Made by a program: the position numbers and the translations under genes
Source of the DNA: Flaccisagitta enflata
Taxonomy: Eukaryota > Chaetognatha > Sagittoidea > Aphragmophora
Length of the DNA stretch: 64,000 bases
Assembly: GCA_965153355.1 (NCBI GenBank)
Contig: OZ231126.1
Span: 23,870,001-23,934,000, forward strand
Reading direction: 5' to 3'
Shown: piece after piece, positions 51,276-62,992 of the stretch
How positions within the stretch are numbered: the first letter of the stretch is position 1
Layout of the letters: each line of letters starts with the position of its first letter
The notes under the pieces: generated by a model
The model's database searches: none
What the model saw: the letters and a program-made list of their open reading frames with translations, nothing else
Told to the model about the DNA's origin: nothing

Positions 51276-51519
51276 CCATTTTTGACTAGGCTGATGCTGT
51301 TGTTCCACGATTATCGAATGTTAGCTTGTAACAAATATATTGGTTGAAAAGTAGCTTTTGAAATACAAATCTTTGTTATGTATTTCATAGCTCTGTTTTG
51401 TTGCACTAAGTGCGGCAAATTTGATGTATTCAGCATATATGTAATGCATATTAGGCTTTGAACATTGGATTATCCTCTTGTTCGGCGAGCCCATGCTTTC
51501 ATTGCGTACATGTATTTCA

Positions 51520-51522
<3 letters not shown>

Positions 51523-51554
<32 letters not shown>

Positions 51555-51580
51555 TCTCTCTCTCTCTCTCTCTCTCTCTT
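51523..51580 (+). repeat. (GT)n-(CT)n compound
   Basis: GT run joined directly to CT. Confidence 0.95.
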
Positions 51581-51589
51581 CTACTTTTT

Positions 51590-52270
51590 CATCATGGCGG
51601 CATGTTTTGGGCTCCTCCCTCATGACCCAAATGTTCCTCTGCTCTATTTTGTGTGTTTCATGTCTTCTTCGTTGCTCATTCCTTAGATGGGATAGAGATG
51701 GAGCCCAAACATTCCTTTTGAATGGAAATTCGACTTTGAAGCTCCTCCTTCTTTCAGTCTCGCATTTGAAGCACGTTTTGGCGCATTCTCATTTCAAAAT
51801 CCGGAATTCCATTAATTTATTTTTTTGCTTGTACGATTACAAGTTTGTAATAAATAAATAATGTAGATGTTAGCAGCGATGAGAGTGAAGACATCGAGTC
51901 ATAAAACAAACAAGCCCAACCGGGCAACGATGCGTTCTGACTGTGTCATCGTGTGGAGTGAACTGCGCGCTGGGTATGTGCGATATCGGAGGGCGTGGAG
52001 GGTGGGGAGTGATGAGCGAACAGGCAGTCTCTCCTTAAGGGAGGAGACTCTCAGAACACGTTCATTTTGTGGTCCATTCCATTCACTATGCTTTTTGGGC
52101 TCTTTGGGTGTTCGCTAAAGGTTTTTGTATAGAAACTATTAACCAAATTGACTTAACTTTAGTTTTCGCGCTTACCCAGTTGGATTATGTCTGCTAGTCA
52201 TGCGTATGTCGTATATCACTTGATAATTTCATTCGGAGCCAATTCGTCTAGCGGGTTCATAACTACCAAC
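51590..52270. other. Unique stretch
   Basis: No repeat family or gene recognised. Confidence 0.45.
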
Positions 52271-52284
52271 ACACACATACAAAC

Positions 52285-52467
<183 letters not shown>

Positions 52468-52844
52468 TCTCTCTTTCATCTTATTTCCCCCCTTCTTTGC
52501 GCTGTCATGAATAATAATGTAAAACATTAACAGGAATTCCTCCAGAGTCGCGACGAACTCGACAGGGAGTCCAAAAAAAAAAAAAGAAAGAAAGAAGAAT
52601 AAAAAACAGAAAGAAAAAAAACTTTCCGAGGCACACTTACTAGTATATAGACAGTCAGGTATTTCTATTTATTGGTTCGTCGATCGGTCTGTCCCTCTAT
52701 CTGTTTATATTTATAAACCAAAACGTCTAGCTTCTGGCTGCTGGATTTTCTCATCTTCTCTCTTTCTTTGTAAATTTCTTGCATTATTCTAAATGATGCC
52801 CCGCTAGTAAAGCTCAAGAATAAGCGAGTGTTTGTTTGCGTTTG

Positions 52845-52958
52845 TCTGGTGAAAATCCCTTAATAGGGGCTAGTCAATTTTAAGAAAACTGTATGTGCTG
52901 TTTCTCTACATTTCAAAAGAATGCATACACGTGATTCTGAAACCGGCTATATTGGTAA
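52845..52958 (+). mobile_element. Interspersed repeat of unknown type (family H), uninterrupted copy
   Basis: GAAAATCCCTTAATAGGGGC, TAGTCAATTTTAAGAAAACT, GTGCTGTTTCTC, ATGCATACACGTGATTCTGA, AACCGGCTATATTGG. The same blocks occur split at 54283-54345 and 54925-54960. Confidence 0.65.
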
Positions 52959-52962
52959 AGGG

Positions 52963-53105
52963 GTTGCAATATCGTTGCGGACGGGTGAGCAGGGGCGATC
53001 AACCCTCATTTAACTCGTGCTCACCGACGGACCGGCACACCGAATGGCGGACCGACAGACCAACGGACATACAAAGCATCTTATAGAGTTGCGTTCCACA
53101 ACTAG
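52963..53105 (-). mobile_element. HPE copy, subtype B'-like
   Basis: GGGGTTGCAATATCGTTGCG, GACGGGTGAGCAGGGGCGAT, GACGGACCGGC core, CAAAGCATCTTATAGAGTTG, CGTTCCACAACT. It abuts family H directly. Confidence 0.75.
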
Positions 53106-53575
53106 AAGGGAAAAAAAGAAAAAACTACCAGTAAGGCATTTCAATTTTCTTGATTTTCTAAGAGTCATTTCAAGCCTTGGTGTTCTTATGAATTCGGCTC
53201 TTTTGAAAATTAGTGTTCATCGGAATGTTCCTTCTAACATTGCTGTCCGTCACAATATCTGCTCGAAAACTTATATTGATAGCAATATTTTGTGGGATGT
53301 TTCAAACCTATCTAATCCCTCCTTTAGGGACCTTTCATATATCTTAGCTTACCTTTCTTATATCTAAGCAAGAAAAAAAATCATTGCGTGCAATTTGCCG
53401 CCAGTAAGCCGTGATTGAGAGAAGGAAACCGCCCTCAATCTGAAAAACTATTATCAAGACTTCCTCTAAAACAAAACAGAAAACAAAACAAAAAAGCAAA
53501 ACAAAATTTTTTTCAAAAAGAAGGTAGAATGAACAAAAAAGTAGAAAAAAGGGAAAGCAAAAAAATTTAAAAAGA

Positions 53576-53576
<1 letters not shown>

Positions 53577-53618
<42 letters not shown>
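53577..53618 (+). repeat. (CT)n microsatellite
   Basis: Pure CT run. Confidence 0.95.
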
Positions 53619-53619
<1 letters not shown>

Positions 53620-53620
<1 letters not shown>

Positions 53621-54280
53621 CCTTTACGACGGGCCACGAACGATTTTTCGATGAAACAAAAAGCATAACAAATGGGAAACAAAAGAACATCATCACCTTT
53701 CATCGGCTCTAATCACAAGAACTGAAATACTCCGGGAAGTTCGAAGTCAAGTCCAATTGAAAATGACTCAATCAAACACAGTGGAATATCATGAATGTTG
53801 TCCGGTTGATTTTGTCTACAACCAACCCAACTCTTAATTACCCATGTAATGATTGATAATTGATTAAATTGGTAGCGTAAAACGGTAATATATCTGCTTA
53901 TCTATCTGGCGTCTGCTTAGTCCCAAAGGGATATCCAAACAGACCAGAGACATTATATTTGTCATCGCTGACCTTACTTCCATTTCCAATTCAATATTGA
54001 TGCAGTTTGCATTCTCTCTCCCGCTCCTTTCTAATCCGGAATTCACGAGAGGCAATAGAAATCTGATGGCACCATTTCTAAGTCGTGCTGCCAAACCAGC
54101 GGCAGCCTCAAAAAAAAGGAGGCGCAGCAGCCGCAGATCGCCCGCGTCAGCAGCAGCTTGTGCCGAGATTCCGGCTGCTGATTGTCATCGCAGAGGTCTT
54201 CATTTCGGAAAAAAAAGAGGGCTTAGTTTTTAGATCATTTCTTCCGCATGCATGTATTTGATTTGGTCTGGTAAGATGAA
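53620..54280. other. Unique stretch
   Basis: Includes a GC-richer GCAGCAGCCGCAG section (54090-54185) without a recognised product. Confidence 0.4.
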
Positions 54281-54282
54281 AA

Positions 54283-54960
54283 TCCTTAATTGGGGCTAGT
54301 CACTTTTTAGTGAACTGTATTAGCTGTCCATTTCATTATAAATATAATTTTTTTTGGGCAGCGGCCCCGAAGGGGACAATGTCCTGTAGAACACAGGGAG
54401 ACTTTTGTTTGTTTGTTTGTTTGTTTGTTTGTTCGTTCGTGCATGTGTGCGTGTGTATGTGCGTGCATGCGTGCATCCCCCCCAGCCTCGAGGCTCAAAT
54501 CTCAGATTGAGGCTCAAATCTCAGCTTTGAAGCTCAAATCCCAGCCTTGAGGCTTTAATCTCAGCCTTGAGACCCAAATCCCATACTCAAGGCTGTCATC
54601 CCAGCCTCAAGGCTCAAATTTCAGCCCCAAGGCTCAAATTCCTGCTCAAATCCCAGCCTCAAGGCACAAATTGCAGCCTCAAGGCTCAAATTCCAGCCTT
54701 AAGGCTCAAATCCCAGCCTCAAGGCTCAAATCCCGGCCTTGAGGCGCAAATCCCAGTCTCAATAATGCACGGACGAATGAACGAACAAATGAAAGTCCCC
54801 CTGTGTTCTACAGGACATCGTCCCCTTTGGTGCCGCTGCCCTGCTACCCATCACCTACAAACACGAACATACAATGCAGGGCAACGGGTATCGCTGACCA
54901 CATATTGCCCTTGGGTGACTGGTTAGTTGTATGCACGTGATTCTGAAACCCGTCATATTG
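54283..54960 (+). mobile_element. Family H copy split by FBM21
   Basis: Left piece GAAAATCCTTAATTGGGGCT..TTAGTGAACTG..TAGCTG (54279-54330), right piece TATGCACGTGATTCTGAAAC-CCGTCATATTGG (54929-54960). The two join into the order of 52845-52958 once the FBM21 copy and about 80 bp of extra DNA are removed. Confidence 0.6.
54355..54843. mobile_element. FBM21 copy with about 50-bp inverted ends
   Basis: Left GGGCAGCGGCCCCGAAGGGG, ACAATGTCCTGTAGAACACA, GGGAGACTTT; inverted right GGGCAGCGGCACCAAAGGGG, ACGATGTCCTGTAGAACACA, GGGGGACTTT. Inside lie a TTTG array and about 13 units of CCTCAAGGCTCAAATCCCAG-C (54483-54760). The subterminal part differs from that of the other copies. Confidence 0.85.
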
Positions 54961-55120
54961 GTCAGTCAATCTGTTGGTCTGTCAGTCACCCTTTGCTTTT
55001 TTAGCGTTTTCAAGTGGTTTTTGTGTAACTGCACCTGCCCAACTGCTTGGTCAGCCTTTTTCATCACTACCCTTGCCCACCCGCATGCAACTGGCAACAA
55101 GCTGTGTATACGGTCTTATT
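54960..55120 (+). mobile_element. HPE copy, subtype A, left end missing
   Basis: CAATCTGTTGGTCTGTCAGT core, AACTGCACCTGCCCAACTGC, CTTGCCCACCCGCATGCAAC, CTGTGTATACGGTCTTATTT. It abuts family H, as the copy at 52963 does. Confidence 0.6.
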
Positions 55121-55550
55121 TTGAGTACATGTTCCTTGGTTTGCTTTCCCTAGGAAAGCAAGGGCACTATGTATGATATTATGGAATTTTTTTCGAAATG
55201 AACCGGGAACAGTAAAGGAAATTTGTTTTGTTGTATTTGAATAGCGTTTGTAAAACGTTTGTAAAACATTTGTGTAACATTTGTATAATATTGTTGCACA
55301 TGCCATTGATTTCCTTATTGCCTTTGCATTTCTTAAGGTTTCAGTCAGACTCTTTGTAGGGAAAGAAGTGTTGAAAGAAGAACCCCTGACAATCAAGAAT
55401 GAGGGATTTGGTAAAACCGGCTCGCGACATGTAAGCGAGTGGAAGTCTCGCGGGGCTGCCATCTCGTGATCGATCCCACAAACTAAAAGGAAGGAATCTG
55501 ATTAGTTCCACCGATTTCCGCCAGAGCTGTCATGGTCGATGTCGACCTGA

Positions 55551-55851
55551 TAGATAAAAGGGCAAATTATCGAGGAAACAAAACGGCAATACAGACTGTG
55601 TTCTTTCTATTTTCTTTCACTGAGCGCCAACGCATCTCTCAAAGAAATTTCATCGGTCAGTGGGTCCGTCGGTATTTCGGTCTGTGGCTGATCACGTATT
55701 TGCTTAGAGAACCAGTGGATGACTTTTATAAAGCAGCACTTACAAATCTTGCTTAACAGTCAGTCAATCAATCCGTCAGTCAGTCTTTCTGTCTGGTTGT
55801 TTGTCTTTCTGTCCATCTTACTTTCTGCCTTTTTGTCTGTCTGTCTGTCTT

Positions 55852-55939
<88 letters not shown>

Positions 55940-56000
55940 ACAGTGACAATTCACTCAAATTGTGTCTGTCTGTTTCCATCCTTTTACTTTCTTTTTGCCT
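55551..56000 (+). repeat. 728-bp tandem duplication, unit 1
   Basis: Aligned without gaps over the first 200 bp to 56279 onward (about 12% different), including the TCTG array at its 3' end. It contains an open frame (55532-55756) ending in TNLA. Confidence 0.8.
55830..55940 (+). repeat. (TCTG)n microsatellite
   Basis: Longer of the two duplicated TCTG arrays. Confidence 0.95.
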
Positions 56001-56278
56001 ACGCATCAATCTGTCTGTCTTTGTGCTGCAGTTACTTCGTCTGCCTTTGACTCTCGATCCCCCTCAGTCAAGCAGTCGATTTGACTTATTTGATGCAGTA
56101 ATGATTGGTTTTGACCCCAAAACACCGCAAAGACCTCAAAAAATTGGAAAATTTAAGGAAAATTGTCTGGAAATCGCTCAAAATTGAAATTAGTGAGAAC
56201 ATTTTTCGCTCACATTATAATCTACATTAAATTCTCTCAAATTCTAGACCAATCCTAGCTTTTCAGATCAGTTTGTGA

Positions 56279-56567
56279 TAGATAAAAGGGCAAATTCCCG
56301 AGGAAACCAAACGGAAATACAGACTCTGTTCTTTCTTTCTTCTTTCACTGTGCTCCAACGCTTCTCTCAAAGAGGTTCCGTCGGTCAGCGGGTCCGTCGG
56401 TATTTCGGTCTGTTGTTGATCACGTATTCGCTCAGAGAACCAATGGATGACTTTCAGAAAGCCGCACATACAAATTTAGCTTAACAGTCAGTCAGTCAAT
56501 CCGTTAGTCAGTCTTTCTGTCTGGCTGTTTGTCTTTCTGTCCATCTTACTTTCTGCCTTTTTGTCTT

Positions 56568-56631
<64 letters not shown>

Positions 56632-56720
56632 ACAGTGACAATTTACTCTGATTGTGTCTGACTGTCTGTTTCCATCCTTTTACTTTCTTTCTGTCTGCAT
56701 ATCAATCTGTCTGTCTCTGT
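56279..56720 (+). repeat. 728-bp tandem duplication, unit 2
   Basis: Second copy with an open frame 56275-56484, also ending in TNLA, and a shorter TCTG array (56572-56630). Shared product words: IDKRAN, RRYFGL, LITY, LREP. Confidence 0.8.
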
Positions 56721-56733
56721 GCTCCCGTACTTC

Positions 56734-56918
<185 letters not shown>

Positions 56919-56999
56919 TTCCATTACTCAATAAAATCCTTTTCCAAGTTTTTTTGTTTCCCCCACTTTTACCTTTCCTCATCTTCTTTTCTCATCCGT

Positions 57000-57002
57000 A
57001 TT

Positions 57003-57089
<87 letters not shown>

Positions 57090-57140
57090 AACTTTCTTTC
57101 TTTCTTTCTTTCTTTTTTTCTTTCTTTATTTCTTTCTTTT
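57000..57140 (+). repeat. (TTTC)n microsatellite
   Basis: Pure TTTC to about 57088, then imperfect. Confidence 0.95.
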
Positions 57141-57297
57141 TTGACCGGAGATAGTAACCAGATTCCTTAGAGAATCATCTTCATCACGTCGCTCGCTCAA
57201 CCCTGTTCCTCTGCTTATCCGGCCTGGTATTGGTCATGACTACGCTATGATCCTCGTTGACGTCAAGTGATGATACGCTCAATGCTGGGTTTTGTTA

Positions 57298-57482
57298 AGG
57301 CGGAAGCGGCTGATGGAAGAGGCCTCGGAAGCGGCCATGGAAGAGGCCATAGAAGCGGCCATGGTAGCGGCCCTCGGATGCGGCCGTGGAAGCGGCCATG
57401 GTAGTGGCCCGTGGAAGCGGCAATGGAAGCGGCCTATGGAAGCGGCAATGGTAGCGGCCTTGGAAGCGGCCAAAGTGCGGCC
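57298..57482 (+). repeat. 12-bp minisatellite GGAAGCGGCCAT
   Basis: About 15 units with changes such as GGAAGAGGCCTC and GGTAGCGGCCCT. The GGAAGCGG word also occurs next to the ends of the MITE at 58342. Confidence 0.85.
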
Positions 57483-57574
57483 TGCCTTGACCGCGGGGTC
57501 CAACAGAAGATGAATGGCACCATAAAAGTGTCGGTCACTGCATTTGCTGGTCACGCCGACGTGGTTCCACTCTG

Positions 57575-57579
<5 letters not shown>

Positions 57580-57648
<69 letters not shown>
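57580..57648 (+). repeat. (CT)n microsatellite
   Basis: Pure CT run. Confidence 0.95.
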
Positions 57649-57650
<2 letters not shown>

Positions 57651-57802
57651 CCTGTAATTGACTATTTGTCTGTCTGTTTTCATTTCTATTTCTGATATCT
57701 GATCTGTCTATCTGTAAGTTTATGACTGTTTGTCTGTCTGTCTCTCTGTCTGTCCACTACTTAACAGATAAGCAGAAGAGGGGACGGATGCCGTGATGTG
57801 TA

Positions 57803-58240
57803 CAGTACAATGGGAGCAATGAGGACCTCAGATGGAGGGTCATTTCCTGCTGTACTATCTTAATAAAGTTGCTTGGACTATGGTTTTTCTGAAAGCTGAT
57901 GGTTAAGAGCTTTGAGTGAATATAGTTTCATACCTCTTGCTGTAACTGTTGATCAAAAAGAAAAAAAGTGCAACACCTTTCTGGAATTGAACCTGTGTCC
58001 CTGAGGAGAAGAAATTGCTTCACTCAAATTCAGCATTCTATTAACAGAGCTATTGCGCAACATGCAATGAAGAGTAATCAATTGTTGATTTTCTTTTGAA
58101 TCACTTGGTGTGGAATTTTATGTTCACTCAATACCTTGGACCATCAGTTTTTAGAAAAATTAAAGCCTAAGGTTTTTCCTTCAAACAGTAAGAATACAGA
58201 AGGCCCTCTTTGTACTGCCCTTATTGCTCCCACCGTACTG
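57803..58240. mobile_element. TA-flanked MITE, 438 bp
   Basis: Ends CAGTACAATGGGAGCAATGA and, inverted, CAGTACGGTGGGAGCAATAA, with TA at 57801-57802 and 58241-58242. Further inside, GAGGACC..GGAGGGTCATTT and GAGGGCC weakly mirror. Non-coding. Confidence 0.75.
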
Positions 58241-58341
58241 TATTGATGCTTGGAACTTGATAAGATGTTTGATTAACCTACCGATTGGATGGACTGTGAA
58301 TGCAGTTCGTAAAGCCCTCATAAGGATACATGGGTTATAAC

Positions 58342-58471
58342 TAGGGATGTGGAAGCGGTCGATTTTAGTGCCGCTTCCACCGCTTCCGCTTCCGCTTCCA
58401 TTTTCAAGTACAAATACTAGTAGCTATCTTATCCTCCAAAACGGAAGCGGTCAATCGGTTCCACATCCCTA
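58342..58471. mobile_element. 130-bp hAT-like MITE
   Basis: Ends TAGGGATGTGGAAGCGGTC and, inverted, TAGGGATGTGGAACCGATT. GTTATAAC lies on both sides (58334-58341, 58472-58479). Because GTTATAAC is its own complement, it may be an 8-bp target duplication or part of the ends. The interior has CCGCTTCCGCTTCCGCTTCC. Confidence 0.7.
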
Positions 58472-58479
58472 GTTATAAC

Positions 58480-60060
58480 AGCATCTAATCATCTTTAAAA
58501 ACATTTTCAATCTTCCAAAACCGATTTTTACTCTCTGCTTCCGCTCAGTCCGCACAATAAATGAAAGTGATAGTAGTCAAAGTCCGTTTCTGTAGCCTGG
58601 TCAAATTGTTCAATCTCGACGCTTGTCCGTATAACAGTCGTTTGCGCTGAGTAAAACGAGGGGTTGGTGTACTCAACACCGAAGACTTAGCGGTTGCGTA
58701 CCGCATAGAGTTCTCGACTCTCCCTTTTCGGAGCGTGCAGGATGTCTTCAATATACACCGGCGATTGGTTGAGTGACATTACACATATGGTCAATCATAC
58801 ACCGGCGAGAAACATTACGGCTTTTTCCGGATTCAAAAGAATATATCTGCCTATCACTCATCCAATTGATTTTTTACGATAGACACCAAATTGGCACTTT
58901 ACATTTCTGCATTGCTCAAAATCAACATAAGATGAATAAACAATTCATCAACATGTCCTTAAGATATGAATATGGTTAATCAATGCAATGGTGTTTGGTT
59001 TGTTGTAGATGGAACAACGAGATCATCATTTACTGCTTTATGCAAATCATCTGATGAACGCCAATCCTCTACCACTTAGCGTATGATTTGAGGAAGCAGG
59101 TGCGTACGTGTGTATGCACATGAACACGTACACATTAGTCTCTGGGTGTACAGTGGAACCGCGGAATAATGGATAACAAAGGAAAAAACATGTTTTCCGA
59201 GTTGAAAGCAATTATCGTCAGCAACAATATACCGCAGCATAAATCCTCACCATGTATGATGTTTTTCATTACTGCATTGACTTAAAATCCTCGTTATCTT
59301 TTAGTCTTATGCGAAGCTATTTTCTCTTGTAATGACTATGTATCTTTGATATGTGAATTACACTGATCATGTTTGAACGCGTAAAATCGTTTTGAGAAAA
59401 GCGAAGTAAACAAATCGCATTAGACATACAGCGCTTCGGAGGTCATGCATGTCAGGGTTAAATTGATTACGATTTGAAACCAAGGAACTACATGTTACGG
59501 TTCTTCACCGTATTTCAAAACTAATAGTAAAATGCCTCACATAATTTAGGTAAAAGATGATATAGCAACATTCAAACATTTTACCTTTTGAAAGCGCCAA
59601 CATGAAAAAATATGAAAATAAATATAATCTCCGAACATGTGTGGGGGAAATGACGATTTACAATAAAACTTATCGGAACGATTACAAATAAGCCATGCAG
59701 TAATAAGACACAGTATACAATGATACGTGAATGAGAGAGTTATTTACAGAAATTGCATTCATTGTGCGCGATAATGGAAGTTTGTAGATTATGTAACCCA
59801 AAAGAAGTTGTGACTACTTGTGAAAGAGTTTTAAGTTGCAGTTGAGTTTGTTGATGAGTTTGTTGTGGTTGTGTTTTTTTTTTGTTGTGGTTATTGTCGT
59901 GGTTGTTGTTGTTATTGTTGTTGTGAATTTGTTACTGAGTATGTTGTTAAGTTTGAGTTGCTGTTGAGGTTGTTGTATAACGCTGTTTTTCCCGGTTTCC
60001 CGGTTCTGAACATGAACTCCCGACTGGCATACCTTTTTGGCCATTTTGTTTTTGTTAAAT
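58480..60060. other. Long unique stretch
   Basis: No repeat family. TACAGTGGAACCGCGGAATA (59153) resembles a lone pogo/mariner-type end. A degenerate GTTGTTG section lies at 59855-59975. A 68-codon minus frame (58545-58751) is unrecognised. Confidence 0.45.
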
Positions 60061-60069
60061 GTTTTTTTT

Positions 60070-60224
60070 AAGTCGCGGACACGCGACTCTACACCTTGCC
60101 GTGTCGGTCGGTAGGTCGGTCCGTATGTAGGTCGGTCCGTCACATTTTTGAATTCCGGGCGAGTTTTGCATTATTGCTCCCGCCCAACCGTCGGCGACTG
60201 TTTTGCCGTGTATCCGGCCTTGTT
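60070..60224 (+). mobile_element. HPE copy, subtype E, full length
   Basis: AAGTCGCGGACACGCGACTC, TACACCTTGCCGTGTC, GGTCGGTAGGTC core, ATTCCGGGCGAGTTTTGCAT, CTCCCGCCCAACCGTCGGCG, ACTGTTTTGCCGTGTATCCG, GCCTTGTT. Good reference for subtype E. Confidence 0.9.
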
Positions 60225-60426
60225 CTTTTTGTGAAGACCAAGAATGAAGAGTGCATTTGAGATTTTATCTAATATCTATGCTGCTTCTCTTTTGCAGTCT
60301 CTGTTGGTCTCTTCTAGACTCTTTATCCGGCACTGTCTTTCTCTGTCTCTTTCTTTGCCTCTGTCTTTACCTTTCACAAAACGCCAAAAGAACTGAGTAA
60401 AACGTTGGGCAAATCACGGTACAAAA

Positions 60427-60556
<130 letters not shown>

Positions 60557-60780
60557 CAAAGCATCATCATCGATTGTTTTTCCCTTTTCCACGTGCTCTT
60601 TTCGGATGAAAGGAACACCAACAAAACGGCCGTTAATGTTCAGCTTTACGAGATTTGTGAAAACCTGAGATGAAAAAGTTGCAAGAAGCAACACAACAAA
60701 ATGTCAGCCTCGCGTTAATAAAAATGACGGGATACAGAGAGAGAGAGAGAAAGAAAGAGTAAGATGGAACAAAAAAAAAG

Positions 60781-61014
<234 letters not shown>

Positions 61015-61069
61015 AGTAACAGAGAGACAGAAATTTAGAGAAAGAGAAAAAAGGACGGAAGAGAAAAGA

Positions 61070-61162
61070 AAGAATGAAAGAAAGAAATAAAGAAAAAGAG
61101 AAAGAAAGAGTAAAAGAAAGAAAGACAGAAAAAAAGAAAGAAAGAAAGAAAGAAAGAAAGAC

Positions 61163-61233
<71 letters not shown>

Positions 61234-61258
61234 AAAAAAAGACAGAAAGCAAGCAAGC

Positions 61259-61314
<56 letters not shown>

Positions 61315-61320
61315 AAAAAA
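61070..61320 (+). repeat. (GAAA)n microsatellite
   Basis: GAAA with GACA and GCAA units near 61155 and 61240-61260. Confidence 0.95.
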
Positions 61321-61394
61321 AAGTCGCAAAAGCGTTAGATGGTCAGCGGTACCTGTCGCCCCTATGTGAGTGTATTTGGGTGTGAGGTGGTTAG

Positions 61395-62020
61395 AGGGGC
61401 AGCGGCCCTGAAGGGGCCAATGACCTATGCTGTTTTTATTTGGGCCTCAGGGATGGAATTAGGGCCTGGAGGCTGGGATTGGGGCCTTGAGGCTTGCATT
61501 AGGGCTTTGAGGCTGGGATTTGAGCTTTGAGGCTGTGTTTAAGCTTCAAAGCTGAGATTTGAGCTTCGAGGCTGGGATTTGAGCTTTGAGGTTGGGATTT
61601 GAGCTTTGGGGCAGGGATTTGAGCTTGGAAGCTGGTATTTGAGCTTCGAGGCTACGTTTTGAGCTTCAAGGCTGGGATTTATGCCTTGAGACTGGGTTAG
61701 GGTTAGGGAGAGGTCAGCAGGCCCTGAAGGAACCGATGACCTATGCTAGGCTGTAATTTGAGTCATAAGGCTGGGATTTGAGCCAAAAGATTGGAATATG
61801 AGCGATGAAGCTGGGCTTTAAGCCATAAGGTGGGAATTTGAGCCCTGAGCCTGAGATTCAAGCTCAAGACTGTGATTTGGGCTCGAGGCTGCGATTTGAG
61901 CTTTGAAGCCAGGGGGGACGAAGAAGAAGGAGGAGGAGGAGGAGGAGAAGAAGGAGGAGGAGAAAATTTCTCCCCGTGTGAAAGCATAGGTCATCGGCGC
62001 CTTTGGGGCCGCCTGCCCAA
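61395..62020. mobile_element. FBM21 copy, compound (three terminal hairpins)
   Basis: Left end GGGCAGCGGCCCTGAAGGGG, CCAATGACCTATGCT; internal second left end AGGCCCTGAAGGAACCGATG-ACCTATGCT (61720-61748); right end GTGAAAGCATAGGTCATCGG, CGCCTTTGGGGCCGCCTGCC, C (61979-62020). Between lie about 20 units of GAGGCTGGGATTTGAGCTTT. The extra end suggests a tandem or nested pair. GGGTTAGGGTTAGGG lies just before the internal end. Confidence 0.8.
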
Positions 62021-62029
62021 AAGGAGAAA

Positions 62030-62032
62030 AAG

Positions 62033-62063
<31 letters not shown>

Positions 62064-62274
62064 GAGAAAAAAAAAAAGAAAGAAAGAAATAAAGAAAGAA
62101 AGAAAGAAAGAAAGCAAGTAAGCAAGCAAGAAAGCAAGCGAGCGAGCTAGAAAGAGAGATAGGAAGACAGAGAGAGAAAGAAAGAAAGAAAGAAAGTAAG
62201 AAAGAAAGAAAGAAAGAAAGAACGAAAGAAAGAAAGAAAGAAAGAAAAAAGGAAATAAAGAAAGAAAGAAAGAG

Positions 62275-62362
<88 letters not shown>

Positions 62363-62364
62363 AA

Positions 62365-62396
<32 letters not shown>

Positions 62397-62400
62397 GAGA
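62030..62400 (+). repeat. (GAAA)n microsatellite
   Basis: Begins 10 bp after the FBM21 end with an A20 run, then GAAA with GCAA and GCGA islands at 62114-62145. Confidence 0.95.
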
Positions 62401-62561
62401 AAGATAAAAAGAGAGAAGGAAAAAGAGAAAAAAAAGCTAGCAAAGGAAGATTCATGTTGATATTGTTACAACGTAGACACCGTGGGTAAACAGCGGAGAG
62501 AAAGAGAGAGAAAAAAGGACCCATAATTGTCAAGATTATTCCCTCCCCTTCTACTTTTTAT

Positions 62562-62745
<184 letters not shown>

Positions 62746-62898
62746 TCAGAAAGTAACGAATGGGCGCAAAAAGCAAATCATTTATTCATTCGTCAGACAT
62801 TGATGACCACTGCAGAAATGATGGCCACCAGTGCGTAGTGAAGCTTCTTAGCTTCTTTGTTACGGCAGATACTACCAACATCACACACATTTTGTCTC

Positions 62899-62901
<3 letters not shown>

Positions 62902-62947
<46 letters not shown>
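62902..62947 (+). repeat. (CT)n microsatellite
   Basis: Pure CT run. Confidence 0.95.
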
Positions 62948-62950
<3 letters not shown>

Positions 62951-62992
62951 CTCTGGCAGTGACTCTCTCGAGTACGTCGCCGCCGCCGCAGC

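Noticed and set aside
53997-54233. Arg/Ala-rich 78-codon frame as a gene
   Set aside because: Composition follows a GCAGCAGCC-rich stretch; no start context, splice pattern or recognised motif.
61694-61709. Interstitial telomere GGGTTAGGGTTAGGG
   Set aside because: Only two and a half units, inside a TTAGGGCTTTGAGG-rich minisatellite where such a word can arise by chance.
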